DNA of 7,479 nucleotides from Chloroflexota bacterium (GTDB lineage Bacteria > Chloroflexota > Dehalococcoidia > Dehalococcoidales > RBG-16-60-22): positions 1-7,479 of the forward strand of contig JACZSH010000068.1 in assembly GCA_022574315.1 (NCBI GenBank), read 5' to 3'. A program made the position numbers and the translations under genes. This document shows positions 4,686 to 7,479 of the stretch, one piece after another (positions within the stretch are counted from its first letter, which is position 1; every line of letters begins with the position of its first letter). The notes below the pieces were generated by a model, which saw nothing but the letters and a program-made list of their open reading frames with translations, had not been told where the DNA came from and did not search any database.

Positions 4686-6249
4686 CGGCCACCTCCTCTC
4701 TCGCTTGTGGCGCGGTAAAAACGAGATGCCGCCTCCACCGGGGGGAACTCCGGGGATAATCAGTGCGGAAATGAGCCCCGCGGCTCTCTTCTCGGAGCAA
4801 TGCCGCTTCGGTTACCAGCCGCCCGGTCAGCACCAGGTTGTTGAGTTCATAGGAAGGCCGGTCGGTGGGTGGTGGCAGGGATTTTTGCCATCCGGACAGG
4901 GTATCTGCCGCCTGGATCAGGCTTTCCCGGTGGCGAATAATGCCCACTTTGTCCCAGAGGAGCTGCTGCAAGGCGGCCAGGCTGGGTTTGGGTAACGGCT
5001 TCGGTTTTTGTCTGGAACCCGATAACTGATGAGTGGACGTATCTTTGTTGATACCGGCGGTTCTTGGTTTATTCCTCTGGCGGGTTTTTTCGATGATTCT
5101 CTTGCTGAAAACGACTACTTCCAGCAGCGAGTTTGATGCCAGCCGGTTGGCCCCGTGTACTCCGGTGCAGGCGGTTTCACCGGTGGCGAACAGGCCGGTG
5201 ATACTGGTTTCTCCCCAGGTGTTAGTCTTGATGCCGCCCATCATATAATGTGCGGCCGGTGCTACCGGTACCAGTTCCCGGGTAATGTCCAGGCCATGGG
5301 ACAGACAGAACTGGTAGATACGTGGAAAACGCGTGGTAATAAACTGCGGCGGCAGGTGGGTAACGTCGATGAAGACTCTATCCGCGCCTGTTTTTTTCAT
5401 GTCGCTGAGTATGCCGCGGGTCACCACATCGCGCGGCGCCATATCTCCCTGCGGCGAATAGTCGGTCATGAAACGCCGGCCGTCGATGTTGCGCAGCCTG
5501 CCACCCTCACCCCTGACTGCCTCGGAGATGAGAAAAATGGGTACGCCGGGCATATGCAGGGTAGTGGGGTGGAACTGGAAAAACTCCATGTCGGTAATTT
5601 CGGCTCCCGCTTCGTGGGCCAGGGCGATACCGTCACCGGTGGCAATATCCGAGTTGGTGTTGAACCTAAAGAGTTGACCGGCGCCGCCGGTGGCCAGCAC
5701 CAGGCAGCCGCACTCGAATTCCACCAGGGAATCGGTATGGCAGTCCAGGGCTTTGACACCCCTGACCGAACCATCACGTACCAGGATTCGGGAAGCCAGG
5801 CAATCTTCGATTACTTTTATCCCGGAGGCGCGGACCAGCCGGCTCAGGGTGATTTCGATGTGCTCACCGGTAGCGTCGCCGCCGGCGTGGAGAATGCGGG
5901 GGGCGCTGTGGGCCGCCTCCATGGCGAGAGCGACCTCTCCGTCCAGCGTATCGAAAGGAATCCCCAGGTGCACCAGTTCGGCGATTCGGGCGGGAGCTTC
6001 CTCGGTCAGGATTCGCACCGCCTCCTCATCGCACAGGCCGTCGCCGGCGTTTAGGGTGTCCCGGAAGTGGAGCTCGGGAGAATCTTCCCTGCCGATGGCC
6101 GCGGCAATCCCCCCCTGGGCGTATTTGGTGTTGCAGTCGTCGATACTGCCCTTGGTAATCACCAGCACGCTGCCATGCTCCCTGGCGAGCAGCGCGGTAT
6201 AAAGCCCGGCAATGCCGCTGCCCACGATAATATAATCATAGTAGCTCAT
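4678..6249 (-). CDS. nadB: L-aspartate oxidase
   Basis: NadB oxidises L-aspartate to iminoaspartate using FAD, the first step of de novo NAD synthesis. In anaerobes fumarate can replace oxygen as electron acceptor. The 523-residue protein shows the FAD dinucleotide motif GSGIAGL (10-16), KYAQGGIAAAIG (42-53), MEAAHSAPRILHAGGDATG (110-128), LVLATGGAG (183-191), FFQFHPTTL (223-231), SEAVRGEGGRL (242-252), APRDVVTRGI (271-280), HYMMGGIKT (334-342), GETACTGVHGANRLASNS (357-374) and, near the end, ESRGAHFRTDYP (488-499). Residues equivalent to catalytic H244, R290, H351 and R386 of the E. coli enzyme appear present at H227, R273, H334 and R369 (alignment by eye). A Lys/Pro-rich linker at about 388-422 joins the FAD and helical domains. 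The ATG is preceded by AGGGTGG (6254-6260). A TATAAA hexamer on this strand at 6298-6303 lacks a good -35. Confidence 0.96.
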   Translation of the reverse strand: MSYYDYIIVGSGIAGLYTALLAREHGSVLVITKGSIDDCNTKYAQGGIAAAIGREDSPELHFRDTLNAGDGLCDEEAVRILTEEAPARIAELVHLGIPFDTLDGEVALAMEAAHSAPRILHAGGDATGEHIEITLSRLVRASGIKVIEDCLASRILVRDGSVRGVKALDCHTDSLVEFECGCLVLATGGAGQLFRFNTNSDIATGDGIALAHEAGAEITDMEFFQFHPTTLHMPGVPIFLISEAVRGEGGRLRNIDGRRFMTDYSPQGDMAPRDVVTRGILSDMKKTGADRVFIDVTHLPPQFITTRFPRIYQFCLSHGLDITRELVPVAPAAHYMMGGIKTNTWGETSITGLFATGETACTGVHGANRLASNSLLEVVVFSKRIIEKTRQRNKPRTAGINKDTSTHQLSGSRQKPKPLPKPSLAALQQLLWDKVGIIRHRESLIQAADTLSGWQKSLPPPTDRPSYELNNLVLTGRLVTEAALLREESRGAHFRTDYPRSSPRWRRHLVFTAPQAREEVAGG

Positions 6250-6308
6250 CTGTCCACCCTGTCATCATGCCCGGGGCAGGTTGAATAGGCAGGTCCCTTT
6301 ATAAAAAC

Positions 6309-6355
6309 CTCCTTCTCCTTCCCATCCAAAGAGAAGGAGATAAAAATGGTGAGGT
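6309..6355. repeat. Hairpin repeat unit, copy 1
   Basis: CTCCTTCTC at 6309-6317 pairs perfectly with GAGAAGGAG at 6331-6339 around a 13-base loop. The right half, 6331-6355, matches the second copy at 6421-6445 in 21 of 25 positions by eye (shared GAGAAGG, GATAAA and GGTGAGGT). Units with this pyrimidine/purine stem are, as I recall, widely dispersed between genes in some bacteria. Confidence 0.6.
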
Positions 6356-6370
6356 TGTTTATCGGGGTAG

Positions 6371-6393
6371 TTTGAAGGGCAAAGCCCTTCAAA
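6371..6393. repeat. Perfect 10-bp stem-loop between the repeat units
   Basis: TTTGAAGGGC (6371-6380) and GCCCTTCAAA (6384-6393) form a perfect 10-base-pair stem with the 3-base loop AAA. It is the strongest simple hairpin in the window. Reading on the minus strand, the sequence after the stem is CTACCCC, not a T run, so Rho-independent termination is only a possibility. Confidence 0.65.
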
Positions 6394-6403
6394 AGTAACC
6401 CTT

Positions 6404-6445
6404 CCCCCTCTCCTTTTAAGGAGAAGGGGATAAAGGGGGTGAGGT
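6404..6445. repeat. Hairpin repeat unit, copy 2
   Basis: CCCCCTCTCCTT (6404-6415) pairs with AAGGAGAAGGGG (6418-6429) over 12 positions with one mismatch and a TT loop. The sequence that follows, to GGTGAGGT at 6438-6445, repeats the right half of copy 1 in direct orientation. Together with copy 1 it forms a tandem pair flanking the 10-bp stem-loop. Confidence 0.65.
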
Positions 6446-6458
6446 CATTAAACAAACC

Positions 6459-6824
6459 CTACCTTTGTTCTCGCCGACTGGTCACGCTGGTTCGAGCTAC
6501 CCGGAGGGTCGCCCCTGATTCTACCTTGATGACGATGCTGTCGTCGCTGAGGCTTTCCACTACCCCGAAGATACCGCCGGCGGTGAGGACTTTATCGCCT
6601 TTCTGCAGCTCTATCATCAGTTCGTTGTGCTCTTTCTGCCGCTTGCGCTGCGGACGAATCATCATAAAATAGAACACACCAAAAATCAGGCCGATGAAAA
6701 TGAGAATTGACCAGTCAAACCCTTCTGCCTCTCCCCGGGCCGGAAGGCAGCCTCCCAGGACGGTTAGCACCGAGAAGAGCAGACCCGTGACCAGTAGTAA
6801 TTTTAATATCCCGTTTCGTTTCAT
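6459..6824 (-). CDS. yajC: YajC, preprotein translocase accessory subunit
   Basis: YajC is a small inner-membrane protein that associates with SecDF and the SecYEG channel. The 121-residue product (from ATG 6824) has the family core: a membrane helix at about 38-56 running into MMIRPQRKRQKEHNELM (54-70), then the soluble segment GDKVLTAGGIFGVVESL (76-92) with small beta strands after it. It differs from the usual single-helix YajC in having an extra N-terminal hydrophobic segment (7-24) ending LGGC, with Cys26 in a lipobox-like position. It may therefore be exported as a lipoprotein or have two helices. I prefer ATG 6824 to ATG 6839 because AAGGAGGG lies just upstream of it. The gene follows miaB by 18 bases. 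SecD and SecF are not in the window. Confidence 0.92.
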   Translation of the reverse strand: MKRNGILKLLLVTGLLFSVLTVLGGCLPARGEAEGFDWSILIFIGLIFGVFYFMMIRPQRKRQKEHNELMIELQKGDKVLTAGGIFGVVESLSDDSIVIKVESGATLRVARTSVTSRREQR

Positions 6825-6827
6825 TTT

Positions 6828-6835
6828 CCCTCCTT
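6828..6835 (-). promoter_or_regulatory. Ribosome binding site that decides the yajC start
   Basis: On the minus strand this reads AAGGAGGG. Its GGAGG core ends four bases before ATG 6824, a short but usable spacing. It lies inside the reading frame if ATG 6839 is used, and nothing comparable precedes that codon. Confidence 0.6.
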
Positions 6836-6842
6836 GCATCGT

Positions 6843-7479
6843 TTATATTATCTTTCCCTGGAGTGACCAGGGGCTGGTTTTTTCAATCCGGATATTTATC
6901 AACTGCCCCCGGCAATCGTGGCTGTTATGGAAGAACACCAGCCGGTCGGAGCGGGTGCGCCCCTGCCATTTATCTTTTGCCTTCCCCTCCACCAGCACTT
7001 CAACGGTTTCACCCAGCAGCCGGGCATTATGGTCGGTCGCGATTTTCTCCTGGAGCTGCTCTATGGTGCACAACCGCTCTTTTTTCACCGCCGGCGGGAC
7101 GTTATCCTCAAGCTCCCGGGCGGCGCTGGTGCCTTCTCTCGGTGAATAGGCGGCGACGTGAACGGTATGAAACCTCAGTTCGGTCAGCAAATCGACCGTT
7201 TCCTGGAACTGCCCGGCGCTTTCCGAGGGGAAGCCAACGATAATATCCGTGCTCAAGGCTATCTCCGGGAGGCGGCCGCGCAGGCGAGTCACCAGCCGGC
7301 GGTATTGTTCTACGGTGTAGCCTCGCCTCATCGCGGTTAAAATGTCGTTGCTGCCTGCCTGGACGGGGAGGTTGAGTTGCTCGCAGACCTTGTCCAGGGA
7401 AGCTATCGCTTCGATGAGCTTATCACTCATGTCCTTGGGGTGGTTGGTCAGAAAACGTATCCGTACCAGACCGGTTATC
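6843..7479 (-). CDS. miaB: tRNA-2-methylthio-N6-dimethylallyladenosine synthase, C-terminal part (partial)
   Basis: MiaB is a radical-SAM iron-sulfur enzyme that adds a methylthio group to isopentenyl-adenosine 37 of tRNAs. The frame is open through the right edge of the window, so the ATG at 7430 is internal and the N-terminal half, including the cluster-binding cysteines, is outside. The visible 211 or so residues begin with RIRFLTNHPKDMSD, then LPVQAGSNDILTAMRRGYT, STDIIVGFPSE and AYSPREGTSAA of the radical-SAM barrel. They end in a TRAM RNA-binding domain (LGETVEVLVEG, then GRTRSDRLVFF). The MRRGYT segment and the GRTR...VFF TRAM favour MiaB over RimO or MtaB, although the discriminating N-terminus is not visible. 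TAA lies at 6843-6845. yajC follows closely and is probably co-transcribed. Confidence 0.93.
   Translation of the reverse strand, partial: ITGLVRIRFLTNHPKDMSDKLIEAIASLDKVCEQLNLPVQAGSNDILTAMRRGYTVEQYRRLVTRLRGRLPEIALSTDIIVGFPSESAGQFQETVDLLTELRFHTVHVAAYSPREGTSAARELEDNVPPAVKKERLCTIEQLQEKIATDHNARLLGETVEVLVEGKAKDKWQGRTRSDRLVFFHNSHDCRGQLINIRIEKTSPWSLQGKII

Larger units (their letters stand above)
6250..6458. other. Spacer between yajC and nadB with three hairpins
   Basis: This 209-base non-coding stretch separates two minus-strand genes and contains three stem-loops, listed separately. No stem is followed by a T-tract on the minus strand, so none is a textbook intrinsic terminator, though they may still limit read-through from miaB-yajC into nadB-nadC. 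A minus-strand open frame at 6246-6455 runs across the repeats (peptide start MFNDLTPFIPFSLKGEGE) and is not credible as a gene. Confidence 0.55.

Noticed and set aside
5155..6054. 299-residue plus-strand frame opposite nadB
   Set aside because: It is a shadow of the strongly conserved nadB frame; its length reflects high GC, and no domain is recognisable.
6371..6393. Rho-independent terminator for miaB-yajC
   Set aside because: The 10-bp stem is perfect, but no T-tract follows on the minus strand, so I list it as a stem-loop rather than a terminator.
6246..6455. 69-residue minus-strand frame between yajC and nadB
   Set aside because: It consists of the hairpin repeats translated (FIPFSLKGEGE and FISFSLDGKEKE are two readings of the same unit), a well-known kind of false ORF.

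Overview
The window looks like a piece of an anaerobic, moderately GC-rich bacterial chromosome. My best guess is Chloroflexota, class Dehalococcoidia. The guess rests on a RemA (DUF370) gene overlapping gmk, on a Gmk P-loop ending GKD, and on two types of palindromic intergenic repeat. I judge these cues from memory, so the assignment is an inference. Nearly all of the window is conserved housekeeping and nutrient-uptake genes. I see no CRISPR array, prophage, transposase, toxin-antitoxin pair or obvious defence system.

Layout. Positions 1-264 hold the 3' end of an unrecognised AT-rich gene (about 33% GC over the first 180 bases, against about 62% in a sampled line of the next gene). After a 291-base gap with a candidate promoter comes a plus-strand phosphate-uptake operon: a DUF47 PhoU-like accessory protein (556-1185) overlapping a PiT phosphate permease (1178-2197). 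This converges, with five bases between stop codons, on a minus-strand pair: remA-like DUF370 regulator (start near 3112) overlapping guanylate kinase gmk (2203-2829). A non-coding stretch at 3122-3486 carries an imperfect palindromic repeat and a candidate promoter for a small two-helix membrane protein on the plus strand (3487-3777).

The right half is entirely minus strand, read from right to left: the C-terminal part of tRNA methylthiotransferase miaB (cut by the window edge), yajC, a 209-base spacer with three hairpins including two copies of a repeat unit, then nadB and nadC overlapping by 8 bases. NadB and NadC catalyse the first and last steps of aspartate-to-nicotinate mononucleotide synthesis. 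NadA, the middle enzyme, is not in the window.

Functional groups: phosphate uptake (DUF47-PiT), nucleotide metabolism with a DNA-binding regulator (RemA-Gmk), tRNA modification plus secretion accessory (MiaB-YajC), and de novo NAD synthesis (NadB-NadC). I did not find a convincing undescribed system. The points most worth checking are the low-GC truncated gene at the left edge, the long leader of the pit operon, the lipobox-like start of YajC, the orphan small membrane protein and the two intergenic repeat families.
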